Assembly: GCA_029834535.1 (NCBI GenBank)
Contig: JAQMWT010000034.1
Coordinates: 1 to 64,000 of the forward strand
Reading direction: 5' to 3'
DNA from: Chrysophaeum taylorii
Taxonomy: Eukaryota; Sar; Pelagophyceae; Pelagomonadales; Pelagomonadaceae
Length of the DNA: 64,000 nucleotides
The notes under the pieces were generated by a model, which was not told the origin of the DNA, searched no databases, and saw nothing but the letters and a program-made list of their open reading frames with translations. The translations under genes were made by a program, and so were the position numbers. Of this stretch, positions 42,666-52,305 are shown one piece after another. The first letter of the stretch is position 1. Each line of letters opens with the position of its first letter.

Positions 42666-44843
42666 ATGCTCGCGACGGAGCCCTCGACGAGCGGCATCGC
42701 CGGTGACTCGCAAGCGTCGGTCGTTGCGGCCGACAACACGCCCTCGGATGCGCATGCGATGGTCATGGCGACGTGCACGGCGTGCGGCGTGCCCCTGCAG
42801 CGTTCCGTTCCAGGAACCTCCTTTTGCAGCGAGAGGTGCCGGCGAGCCGAGGGCTGGGCGCGCAAGGTGTGAGATCGTGTCTACGTTGACCCTAAGGCTT
42901 GAGCGCAGGCGGACGACGAGCGGATCCCGTACATGAAGGGTCCGACGTGCGAGACGCCGTTACACTACGGCGAGTCGACGGAGCGAGAACAGTCGTCGGA
43001 CGCGGCCAAGGGGTGGGCGCCCGCCGCAGACCAGCCGCAAGGGGCTTATGGTATGGTGGGCCCACCCACGTCCCAGGCGGAGGCGGCCTTGAATCCGGGA
43101 ATGCCCGCGATGACGCCCGAGCAAGCGCAAGCGTTCGGGCTCGCGCAACGCGGCCAAGCTCTGTCCCAGCAGCAAATCCAACTGCTGCAGCAATACCAAC
43201 TGCAACTGCAACAACATCACTTTCAGCAACTCCAGCAGCAGCAGCAGCAGCAGCAGATCCCTTTGACGCCACAGCAACAGCAGCTCGTGCAACAGGCGCA
43301 AACGCGGGTTCAACACCAATTGCAGCAGTGCGCGACGCCGCAGCAACAGCAGCAAGTCATTCAACAATATTACCAGCAACTCCAGCAGCTCCAGCAGCAG
43401 TTCATGCAGCAGTACCAGCAGCAGTTGATCCAGCAGCACAAGCAGCTCCCACCGCACCTCCAGCTCACCTCGGTCGCGCACCAGCTCGCGCAGCTTCCCC
43501 CGCAGCAGCAACAGCACATCCTCGCGCAGCTCTTGCCCCAGCAGAGGCAGCTTCTGCTCCAGCAAATAGCCCAGCTCCAACAGTCTGGCCAGTACTTCGT
43601 CGCCAACGGTCAGGTCTTTCTCGCGCAGCAGCAGGCGCCGCCGGGGGAGACGGCCGCGCCGCCCGCCGGGGACGCCGCCGCCGCCGCGGTCGGCAGCAAG
43701 CGCGCGCGCGAGGACGAGGTTCTCCCGGACCAGACGCCTCCTCTCCCAGAGGAGCCAGCAGCAGCTCTTCCTCCAGGTGGTCCCGGGGAACCGTCTCCGA
43801 AGAAGCTGGCACGCAAGGACGCCGCCGGCCCCGTAGTCGTTCCGACGACGAACGCCGCCGCCGCCGCCGCCGCCGCCGCCGAGACAAAGGAGGAGCGACG
43901 CGACGAGGAGGAGGACGAACAGCGGCTGCACGTAGACGCGTCACCGCCGCTCCTCCTCCGCGCCGGCGAAGCGCGGCTCAAGAGGGCCATCTCGACGCCG
44001 CCGTTCGACGACGCGGGCGTATCGAACGCGTGGAAAAACGGAAGGGCGCTCGTCGCGCGCGTCGGCCGCGACGGCAAGGGGAACGGCGCGCTCGCGAAAG
44101 CGTCGCGGGCCCTCGACACGCTGCTCGCGTCCAAAGGGGATGAAATCGACGAGCACGGGGTCGCGCCGAGCTTCGCTCGACGGTTCGCCGAGGCGTTTCG
44201 AAATATTTTAGACGGCCGCGACGCGTCCGAGCTCGCGTTGGGCTGGGACGCGTCGGTCGTCGCGAACGTCGTCTCCGGAGAGACGCGGGTCCCCAAACTG
44301 TTCGGGATCCACGACGACGAGGAGGTCGAAAGGCTCGAAGACGAGTTTCTACGGCCGCTCCTTTCCAAGCTCTGGGATCTCCACAAAGCCGCCGCCAAGT
44401 ACGTACCTCCCGAGGACGCAAAACTGTTCGCGACGGACGCCTGGCTCGGGGATGCGACGCGCTATCTCGACGGGCGCGTCGGGTGGAACAAGGTTCAACT
44501 GCACCTGTCGGTCGTGCGACGCGACGACGATTCCAAGTGGGACTCTGGGGCCTCGGCGTCCTCGGGTCACGTCGACAGTCGAGGTGTGTCTCCGATACTG
44601 ATTCTAAACGTCGGAGAGTGGCCCGTGCCCGGCGGCCGATACTGCCTGCTCGAGGAAGAGTCGTCGGCAGCAAGACCCGTCGTCGTGCCGACCGACACCT
44701 CGCGGGCCATCTGCTTTTGGGCGGACTTTGGCAAGCGCCGGCGCGGCCAGCTGCCCTACGAACGACCCAAGAGAAGCACCAACAGCAAGGAGCTGCTCCG
44801 CCTCTCCGTGATTCCCTATGCTACCGCCGGGTGCGCAACGTGA
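42666..44843 (+). CDS. PolyQ protein with N-terminal zinc finger; one 42-nt intron
   Basis: Exon 1 42666-42866 and exon 2 42909-44843; the intron 42867-42908 has GTGTGAG donor and GCGCAG acceptor, phase 0. It joins CTACGVPLQRSVPGTSFC.ERC-type zinc finger (about residues 40-62, C-x2-C and C-x3-C) to the long exon, giving about 711 residues. Residues about 155-310 are Gln-rich (more than half Gln with Leu), predicting coiled-coil or prion-like aggregation. Low-complexity Ala/Pro/Glu follows. The C-terminal ~250 residues are globular, with a GHVDSRG stretch and GGRYCLLEE; this weakly resembles a 2-oxoglutarate oxygenase core, but a second His ligand is not evident. Zn finger plus polyQ suggests a nuclear regulator. 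Without the intron the exon 2 frame starts at the ATG at 42933. Confidence 0.72.
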
Positions 44844-45105
44844 CTCGCGTTCTAGCCCGGGACGACGAAGACCGACGACCAGTGGGCGAGATGTCTGTCA
44901 CCAGTGCAGAGCGGCCTCGAGATTGTAAGGAAGGAGACCCTTCCACAACGCCCGCCATCAAAGCCAGATGCAACGCGCCCCGCTCTCTTCGTCTTTGCTT
45001 GTTGTTTTCCAAATCATCATCCTCGCCACAATGTCATTCATTCATTCATTCATTCATTCATTCATTCATTCATTCGATCGATTCCCCCCGCGACTTGGAG
45101 AAGCT

Positions 45106-45155
<50 letters not shown>

Positions 45156-45372
45156 CCCTTGTGTTGTTGTCGGCAACTGTTATCCTTTGGTTGAAAAAAC
45201 TAGCCCTCAGAGAGGCTGTTTTGAGACCGCGCGATGCTCTTCGGATGATTAATGGATGTCTACCTCGTAGACAGGGGTAAGTGTCATAGCTTCCTCCTCG
45301 CGGGCGAGCACAAGGTAAAGGTAAGGGACCTAAAACAACAACACCCTCAACAAAAAGAACAGAAGCAGCAAG
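44844..45372. other. Intergenic region with ATTC and GCC tracts and repeat fragments
   Basis: Contains an ATTC tetranucleotide tract (45030-45074), a GCC tract (45106-45155), the TTTGGTTGAAAAA-ACTAGCCCTC repeat fragment near 45186, and an LTR fragment (GGGGTAAGTGTCATAGCTTC) at about 45275-45295. The GCC tract produces long open frames in all phases that are not genes. The last 60 bp before 45373 are A-rich leader. Confidence 0.7.
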
Positions 45373-46086
45373 ATGTGTGACCGCGTTTGCTTGTGCTTTT
45401 CAGAGGCGCCGCTGAGCGAGGAGGAGGTGCGTGGGGCCCGCGGGAGTGTGTACGTGCGTTACCTGAACAACGACGGGCGGTTTGCCGTTTCGATGATGGA
45501 CGCGTGTTACTACGAATACCTGTGTTGCTTCACGGCCGCGCTCCCCGTGACCTTTCCTTGCACGCAACTCCACATGCGTTACGCCGTCCTCAATCACGTG
45601 TCGCCCGGGTCGGAGTGGAGTAACTACGTGTGCTGCCAGGGCTACATCCCGGCCTGCTGCTGCTTTGCGCCGGGCGAGTGCTGCGAAGCCGAGTATCCGC
45701 GGACGTGCATGTGTCTCGAAGCCTGGTGCTTCCCGGGACTCGCCGTCAGCTCGACCCGGTTCCTCGTCATGGACCATTACAGTCTTCAGCCCGATCCCTG
45801 CGACAACCGCCTCATCAGGGCAAACAATTGTATTCAGTTGCTCGCGTGCGTCTGCGAAATCGCCGCGCACTTTGACCAAAATTTGCGCGATCTCTCCCAG
45901 CTGATCGAGGTGCTGGCCGATTTGGTCTTTTTGACCACGGCGGGCTGCATGACGGCCCAAGTCTGGCACGAGATGAAGTTTCGCACGGCTCCTCAAGTCA
46001 CGGCGACGGCCGACACCTACAGCGCCGTCGCCACGACCGAAGCGACGATTTCCGCCCCGCTCTCCGTCGAGACCATCAAGCGCTAA
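45373..46086 (+). CDS. Conserved cysteine-rich protein of unknown function
   Basis: 237 residues, ATG in AAGATGTG. Very Cys-rich between residues 3 and 125 (CCQGYIPACCCFAPGECC, TCMCLEAWCFPGLAVSSTRF) and again around 150-165 (NNCIQLLACVCEIAAHFD), then helical (DLSQLIEVLADLVFLTTAGCM). The LEAWCFP...DPCDNRLIRANNC signature recurs, to my memory, in many protist and algal proteins without a named function. The Cys pattern recalls PLAC8-like membrane-associated proteins but is not the same. It may bind metal or be palmitoylated at membranes. The Thr/Ala-rich C terminus is probably disordered. Confidence 0.75.
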   Translation: MCDRVCLCFSEAPLSEEEVRGARGSVYVRYLNNDGRFAVSMMDACYYEYLCCFTAALPVTFPCTQLHMRYAVLNHVSPGSEWSNYVCCQGYIPACCCFAPGECCEAEYPRTCMCLEAWCFPGLAVSSTRFLVMDHYSLQPDPCDNRLIRANNCIQLLACVCEIAAHFDQNLRDLSQLIEVLADLVFLTTAGCMTAQVWHEMKFRTAPQVTATADTYSAVATTEATISAPLSVETIKR

Positions 46087-46640
46087 CGACGTACGTCCTC
46101 CGGAACAGAACAGAACGACAACGTTGTTGTTGTTGTTGTTGTTGTTGTTCTTGTTGTTGTTCCTCCGACGGCCATCTTCTCTGGAGGATGGATGGATGGA
46201 TGGATGGATGGAGACAGCCCCCTTTCGTCGCGTCGCGTCGCGTCGCGTCGCGCGTCGTTAATGTTGTTGTTGCTGCTGCTGCTGCTTGAAGAAAAGAATC
46301 TCCAAATAACGCGCACCGCCTCTTGCGCGCAGAGAATCTAGGAGACAGACAGACTCACTCACTCAGTCACTCGCTCACTCACTCACACACTCTCTCTCTC
46401 TCTCTCTCGTTTGTGCTTGTTTGCTTTCTTCTTCAATTATAAGAACAAGGCGACGGGATGCACCTAGCCCAGGGAGTGGCGGGCGATTTTGTTTTCATTT
46501 CGACACCAGGCGGCGGTGTAGGAGGAACGGAACTCATTCATTCAATCATCCAACGAATCACTCACTCATGAGGCGTGGGCTCTTTCTTCTGGAGAATGAA
46601 GTGGTATATGGAAACTTCGGAGAGGAAGGAAGGAAGGAAG
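46087..46640. other. Intergenic region dense in simple repeats
   Basis: Tracts include GTT (46120-46158), GGAT (46187-46210), CGTCG (46228-46258), CTG/GTT (46262-46285), CACT (46350-46390), CT (46393-46408) and GGAA (46623-46648). No gene seen. Confidence 0.8.
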
Positions 46641-46652
46641 GAAGGAAGGTGA

Positions 46653-48009
46653 TCAACGCTCGATCGGGAAGAGCGGGTCGTTCTCGGCGCGGCGCGATGA
46701 GCTGGCGATGGTCCAGTCGGCAAAGGCGCGCTGGACGCGAGTCGTGGTCTCGGGCGGAGCGTCGCGGGCATGGCGACTGAGGAAATGGCGGCAGAGGCTG
46801 ACGCCATCGGAGGCGGTGAAGGATTTATCGCCTGCGGCATTAATTAACGCGTGGGTTTTAAAGCAAAGAGTGCTCCTTACAGTAGGAGCACGAGAGACGC
46901 GACCCGTCGGGCGAACGTTCGGCAACGCCGGCCTTGGTGACGACGAGGACAATCTTGGTGTTGATGCGACGCGCGTTTGGATGAGGAGCCGCAATCTTGA
47001 GGGATCTGGCGCGGGGTGGCGGCGGGTCGTCGTCGAAGGCACCGCTCGCGAGCAAGCGTTTCGTCGTTTCGGACTCCCCCAGGTCGAAGAGGGGGTCGTC
47101 GCGGCGCGGCTTCCAAAAATCGTCCTCGAGAAGCATCGGCGCCTGAATCGGACGCGCGCGAGGCAGGGAATCCGGCGGTTTCGACCATTCGACGTCGGAC
47201 TCGAAGAAATCGGCAACGTCCGAGGTGCGAAGGGAGCTCCTCGCGCTCGTCGAAATCCAGGTGCTCGCCGTCGACGAGGACCGGCCACGCTCGGTGTGCT
47301 TCGAGATGACGGCGTTTAGGTCGAGGTGCTGCCGCGAGACGTCGTCGTCGTCGGCGGCGGGGGGGAGAACGTATTCGTCGGGCGATACGACGACGAGGCC
47401 GGGAGGACTCGCGACGCGCCAGTCGCCGTACTTGCCCTTTTTGAGCTCGAAGGAGACGCGTGCCCCGAGGGATGGGGTGACACCGCGCGGGCACCACTTG
47501 GCGAGGCAGTAGACGCCACCGTCGAGGTCCCCGATCGTGATCCAACAGCAGTCGCTCTGCGGCTTGCGCGTGCTCACGACGCCCTCGACCCGCAGCCCGT
47601 CGCGCCGCCGCACGGGCCGCGACACCGACGTCCCGTCGTACAACCATTCGCCGTTCTGAGCTACCCATCGCTCCTCTTTCGTCAACGACAGCCGGAACCG
47701 GATCCGCGCCCCCGACCGGGGGAGCCGCGGCGAGACGCGCCCCGACAGAAACACGTCGCCGCCGCGGTCGTCCATCTCGATGAACACCGCGATGTCCTGG
47801 CCTTCCTTGGACCGCAGCCGCTGCGGCTTGACGCGGCCGGCGCACAGCATGTTCGGCCGCCGCTGGGGAACCACTATCCACGGAGGAGGAGGAGGAGGAG
47901 GAGTCGAAGTCGTCGTAAAAGGGTACGAGGTCATAAGGTGGTGGTGGTGGTGGTTCTGGTGCTCGACAACAACCTCCGACAACTCCTCGCCGGGGTAGAG
48001 GATAACCAT
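46653..48009 (-). CDS. Two-domain cold-shock-like protein with a 49-nt intron
   Basis: Minus strand, ATG at 48009. Exon 1 48009-46881, intron 46880-46832 (GTAAGG donor, GCCGCAG acceptor, TTAATTAAT branch-like region), exon 2 46831-46653; about 435 residues. The spliced end reads through DKSFTASDGVSLCRHFLSRH to ENDPLFPIER. Without splicing the frame stops at 46858. Residues about 65-120 and 142-205 resemble cold-shock domains (GGDVFLSGRV...ARIRFRLSL; SDCCWITIGDLDGGVYCLA...ARVSFELKKG), so single-strand nucleic-acid binding is inferred. The N terminus has His and Pro runs. Divergent from the PPPDE gene; both are copied together at 26440-28768. Confidence 0.72.
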
Positions 48010-48299
48010 GGCGAAGGCGATGGGCGGCTACGAGCAGGAGTTCATCATCATCCTCTCAGTTCTCAAAACTGCGACAGCCTAACTCTCTGTGATCGATCAG
48101 TGGTTGCCACAGATTGCGAGAGAAAAAGTCGCGGAATCGGCCGCAGCAAGCAGTTAGAAGATAGTTGATGATGGTAATTTGGGGGAATGACGCGACGTTA
48201 CGTCACGTCGTGTCATTCATTCATTCATTAGTCGCGATAGGGGGGGGGAAAAAAAAAAGGGCCACGCATTACACTATTAGCAGGAGCATCGTCTTATAT
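48010..48299. promoter_or_regulatory. Shared divergent promoter of the cold-shock-like and PPPDE genes
   Basis: 290 bp with a TCATTCAT tract, a G/A homopolymer stretch at 48241-48260, and CTTATATATG overlapping the PPPDE start. CGTTACGTCACGTCG near 48193 resembles a CRE/bZIP site (TTACGTCA) and is conserved in the 26-28 kb copy. Confidence 0.45.
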
Positions 48300-49400
48300 A
48301 TGCCCGAGACGCCGCACCACCAGGGTGTCTATGGGGGGTGGGCGGAGTCGCTATCCTCCAAGCAGGCCACCGAGTTCTGGGAGCCCGGAGTGCCCCTGGG
48401 TCCCGCCGTTCGACTCAACGTCTACGACCTCGCCGACATCGGGGTGTGCATCGACCTGAGCGAGGCACTGTCGAGCCTCAACAAACGCACCCTGGGTATG
48501 TGGGAGGTCGGAATCTTCCACGCGGGCGTCGAGATCTCGGGGGTCGAGTATTCCTTCGGGTACTGCGAATACGGCACGGGAGTGTACGCCTGCGAGCCGC
48601 GGCAGGCGGGCGGCGCGACGTTCCGGACGTCGATTAAGATGGGCCGGGCGCGGTACACGGCGCGGATGGTCGAGGCGCGCCTCGCCGCGATGGCGGCGAC
48701 CTGGAGCGGGGCCTCCTACTCGCTCATCCACAAAAACTGCTGCCACTTTTGCGACGCTCTTTGCGAATCGCTCGGAGTTGGAAACGCGCCCGCGTGGGTC
48801 AACGGACTCGCTCAGACGCTCGCGCGAGTCTCGCTCTGGTCACCCCTCCCCCAGACCCTCGCCCAACGCGCGCGCGACCACGCCGCCTTCCGTCGCCCCG
48901 AGGAGGAGCAAAAGAGGCACGAGCTCTGGTTGCTCCCGTTTTGCGCTGGATTCTCGAGCTGCTTCAGCGACGACGCTCGAGTCCTCGACGACGACGACGA
49001 TCGACAAGTCACCGTCCTCTACACCTCCAAGAAGCCCGACGCAGACCTCTGGCAGCGCGTCCAGTGCTGCGGGGAGCCCACCGACGTCAGACCGGACGAC
49101 GCCAAGAAAAAAAAAACTAAGCCCGACGAGCCCACGAGCCTCGACGTCTTCTTCAAGACCCTCGCCGACGAGCAGCAACAGCAGCATCACCACCAACTCA
49201 GGGACGACCACGATGAACTTCCTCCCAAGGACGAGGAAGACGACGACGACCTCTGCTGCGTTACCCGCAAAAACAAAAACGACGAGAAGCCTCCTCCCTC
49301 CTCTCCGCGCCGCCACCGCCGCTCAAAATTCTCTGCGAAAATTGCCTCCTTCACCACCACCACCACCACCTCGAAGAAATCCCGCAAAGCCGCTTTCTGA
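48300..49400 (+). CDS. PPPDE-family putative deSUMOylating/deubiquitinating peptidase
   Basis: 366 residues from the ATG at 48300; 45 residues of in-frame sequence upstream lack conservation. Residues about 35-165 form the PPPDE domain with catalytic His74 in GIFHAGVEISGVEYSFG and Cys147 in HKNCCHFCDAL, followed by GNAPAWVNGLAQTL, as in DeSI-type isopeptidases. Residues after 180 are charged and low-complexity: Asp runs, Lys run, Gln/His stretch, Thr run at the end. It removes SUMO or ubiquitin from substrates by family inference. Unlike the C2-PPPDE gene at 34253 it has no C2 domain. The indel-rich copy at 28031 follows it closely. Confidence 0.85.
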   Translation: MPETPHHQGVYGGWAESLSSKQATEFWEPGVPLGPAVRLNVYDLADIGVCIDLSEALSSLNKRTLGMWEVGIFHAGVEISGVEYSFGYCEYGTGVYACEPRQAGGATFRTSIKMGRARYTARMVEARLAAMAATWSGASYSLIHKNCCHFCDALCESLGVGNAPAWVNGLAQTLARVSLWSPLPQTLAQRARDHAAFRRPEEEQKRHELWLLPFCAGFSSCFSDDARVLDDDDDRQVTVLYTSKKPDADLWQRVQCCGEPTDVRPDDAKKKKTKPDEPTSLDVFFKTLADEQQQQHHHQLRDDHDELPPKDEEDDDDLCCVTRKNKNDEKPPPSSPRRHRRSKFSAKIASFTTTTTTSKKSRKAAF

Positions 49401-49629
49401 TCCGCACGACACACCATCCTGCGGACACGACGAAGTCTACTTGACGTTGTAAAACAAAATAAGTGCTGCTGCTGCTGTTCTCGTTGTTCTTGTTTTCGAT
49501 TTTAGTAGACCGCGCGCGCGACTGTGCTGTGCCCTGCCCTGCCCTGCCCTCCCTCCAAAAGAGCAGGGCTCTCCCCACTTGGATTTTGTCAAGAACTACT
49601 GACACGCGGCCAGCAAGCTCACAGCTGCA

Positions 49630-50258
49630 TCACGTCGTTGTCTTCGCCTCGTGGAAGAACAGGAGCATGGAGTAGCAGATGCCCTCCTCGACGGGGCCAA
49701 TCGCGTGACACACCGAGTTTTTGTGCACGATCGCCTCGCCCTCGTCGCGGACGATGGTCGCGATACCGCCGCCGACCGCGCACCCGAGGCGTCCGCCGCG
49801 CTACGCGCGCCGCGGCGAGAGCGCGACGTTGACCGTAAAGGCGTTGCCGTCGGCGCGGGAAATAACTAACACCTCGTCTCGGGCGTGTATCTCCGTAGGA
49901 CCCCGCTCAAAGCCTTGCCTATCGCCACCAAAGCAACTCGCCGGCAGCGACTCTAGCCTTTCGACGGCCGATACGACGTCTGCGAGTGATTGTACCTTCA
50001 CCCGAAACTCGTCCTGCGCGAGCTCTGCGTCGTCGCAGTACGACCGCACTCGCACTCGGCGTGGCTCAAAAAACCGCATAAACGTCGGAGTTTGTCCTGC
50101 CGCTCCTCCCCCCGCGCGGCCTCGAGGCACATCTCGTACGTCCTTTCGTCCGCATCGAACACCGACCGGAGCACGGCATCGGGGCCCTCGAGCGCGGCAT
50201 GCTGGGGCACCAGCCTTGCCTGGAGCTGCCACTCAAACAACTTCAAGGGGAGGACCAT
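49630..50258 (-). pseudogene. Oxygenase-like host gene, interrupted
   Basis: Minus strand from the ATG at 50258. The first frame gives WQLQARLVPQHAALEGP through RQDKLRRLCGFL; at a T-run near 50070 the reading continues one frame over (RFFEPRRVRVRSYCDDAEL... to NAFTVNVALSPRR). After an in-frame TAG near 49800 the same frame runs on as GGGIATIVRDEGEAIVHKNS and PVEEGICYSMLLFFHE to a TGA at 49630. The last two blocks have the rhythm of a prolyl-4-hydroxylase-like 2OG-Fe(II) domain. One frameshift plus one stop: decayed gene, or base errors. TAG ends other genes here, so readthrough by codon reassignment is unlikely. Confidence 0.5.
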
Positions 50259-51275
50259 CCGTCCCTATTGTTGCGGAGGAAAGTTCACTCATCTTTCCTT
50301 CTTTCTTTCTTTCTTTCTTTCTTGCTTGCGTCGCACCCTTTTTCCCCCTTTTTTCCCCAAGCCCTAAACTACTACTCATCAAGCTCAAAGAAATAAGAAA
50401 CAAGCAAGTAGCAAGAGATGAGTGCAGAGGGAAAAGAGGGATATATATGCCTGACGAGCGTAGAGTATGCGGGACCTAGTCGGGGTCATCGCCGAGGTGA
50501 AGAAAAAGGTACTACAGGAAGGATTGACGCAAGTTGTGAGGCAATTAATATGAAGAAAAAACATGAGAAGACGAGAGGTGCCGACTTGTCAGCAACAACG
50601 GACGAAAGACGTGGCCGTCCCATCGAAGTCGTCGTCTGTTCTCAAATCGCAAAGAGCGGCCCGAGAGGGATTGCGCGGGCATGGCTGCGGTTGCCATCGC
50701 CGCGAAGGCGGCGAAGCACACGCAGCGCCAAAAAAAAAAAACTCGAAGCGAAGGAGACGCGTTGAGCGAAGACGATGCGAGAACGGCCAAGGACGCGCAG
50801 CACAAGGCCGCGTCTCGAAGCGAAGATCGTGCGAGGCTGCGGTTTCCGAGGCGACGAAGGACGCGCAGGCAAAGCTCGTCGTCGTGCCAGCACTCGGAGC
50901 GAACGTCGCGCGTTACTGCGAAAGGCGCCGAGGCTGTGATTGGGGGGGGCAATAAGGCTCGCCCCCGAGTCGAAGTGCACAATACATGTATCGTCTCAGG
51001 CTGTAGCCAAGATCAAGATCGCTCAGGGGATTCTCTCACACAACAACGTCCGGCGAAATAATCTCGTTGCTAAAAAACTGAAACTGCAACAATATTATAT
51101 GCTCGTCACCAAACGGGGATTCGCCGACGGCGAAAACCCCGGCAAATCGGAAGTAAAAGGACCATTGATAGCATCATCTCGTTGATCAGTTTTGGCTTCA
51201 GATGCCGATTTCAAGCCACGAATATCACCACTATTGGCGATGGAGTTCCGTGAACCGACGGAGCTTTTCTCGGGA
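50259..51275. other. Low-confidence region, no clear gene
   Basis: Contains a CTTT tract (50293-50323) and Lys/Arg/Ala-rich open frames on both strands (50560-51060) caused by GCGAAG-rich sequence. A repeated GCGAAG...GCGAG pattern is visible. I would not call a gene. Confidence 0.5.
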
Positions 51276-51850
51276 TTACACGTCCGCCAGTTGGCGCGCG
51301 CCCATTTGAGGACATCCAGATAGCCTATTGTGACCTAAGTTAGAGCACGTGTATGCATCCCACGGCCACCTATTGGCGTGCACGCTCCCGAGGACTTCGA
51401 GATGGCTACGTTGGCTCGCGTCCCCGGGCACCTCGCGGGCACCCACTTCACTTGAAGACGTCGTGGTGATGACCGGCCCGAATAGCAACCTCGCAGAACC
51501 GGAGATGCGTGCGTCGTTGGAGGAACCACACGATGTTGCCGAGCGCGACGAACTCATTCAGCTCCTTATTGGTTGCCGTCGCGGGTCTGGCACCACTCGG
51601 CAATCCGACGTTGTCGTTGATCTTGGGATCGTAGCCGTCTGCTGAGGGCACCATCATCTTCAGGAGCTCGCGCGCTGCCGTCGACGCCGAATTTTTTGTC
51701 GAAGAGGTTTGAGATTTTGACGAGGCGAGTCTGCGATGTGACGCGCTTCTTCCGAGCTAGCGCGTCGAGCGCGGCTTTCGAGACGCCGTCGATTTAACCA
51801 TAGACCCCCTCCGTCGACAATTTTGTGCAGCAGGGCACGTCTCCGGGTCG
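51276..51850 (-). pseudogene. Degraded ankyrin-repeat gene, copy 2
   Basis: Minus strand. An ankyrin-like unit, HLEVLGSVHANRWPWDAYTC, lies near 51360-51420. The upstream leader (51660-51800) is clearly related to 36060-36200, the leader of copy 1, including the GACGAGxCG and GACGCCGTCGA stretches. Frame is broken throughout. Confidence 0.55.
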
Positions 51851-52305
51851 TCGTTGTTAACGCCGTATAAAAGGCGCGAACGCGCCCATGTCGGTCGGTA
51901 AAAAAAAATCCGCAACACAGGCCGCTTTGAGTCGTTCGTCTTGGCGCGCGTCGTCTGCCATCTCGTCGAGGTTAATAAAGCTCAAAATTTGGTGAGGATA
52001 TGCTTATATGCATCACCTTGCAAGTGGAGGTGTAGTTGGTCCCCATCGTGTTGTTTCATGGGTGGTTCCTACCTACCGTGTGACTTATTATTATTAGACT
52101 TGCTGTTTGGGATGATGAAAAAAGTGTTCGTGAAGTCTTCCTCTTCTTCTTCTTCTTCTACTTTTGGGTGTACAATTGCTGGAACATTCATTCTTCCCCT
52201 CGTGTGAGATCGACCCTTTTCCCCCCACTACTAGTTGTGTGAACGTCCTTCGTTCTTAATAGTTCCGTTGTTTGAACAAACGATAATCAAGCCGCGAGCA
52301 GCAGG
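51851..52305. other. Upstream region of the Kir-like gene
   Basis: 455 bp, lower GC toward the gene, with a CTT tract (52138-52160). The sequence before the ATG at 52306 is A/G-rich (GCAGCAGG). No separate gene seen. Confidence 0.5.

Noticed and set aside
42960-43931. 323-residue Leu-rich minus-strand frame
   Set aside because: It is the complement of the CAG/CAA tract of the polyQ gene; Leu runs are forced by the repeat.
43900-44843. Firm 2OG-Fe(II) oxygenase call for the polyQ protein C terminus
   Set aside because: An HVD triplet and a GG pair are present, but the second His and the Arg of the family are not evident.
45106-45158. Poly-Pro/Arg/Ala frames through the GCC tract
   Set aside because: Simple repeat translated in each phase; no conserved flanks.
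49795-49805. TAG reassigned to an amino acid
   Set aside because: TAG terminates the C2-PPPDE and hydrolase genes in this same window, so reassignment is not supported.
50563-51061. Basic Lys/Arg/Ala-rich protein
   Set aside because: Open frames occur on both strands and in several phases from GCGAAG-rich sequence; no start context or domain.
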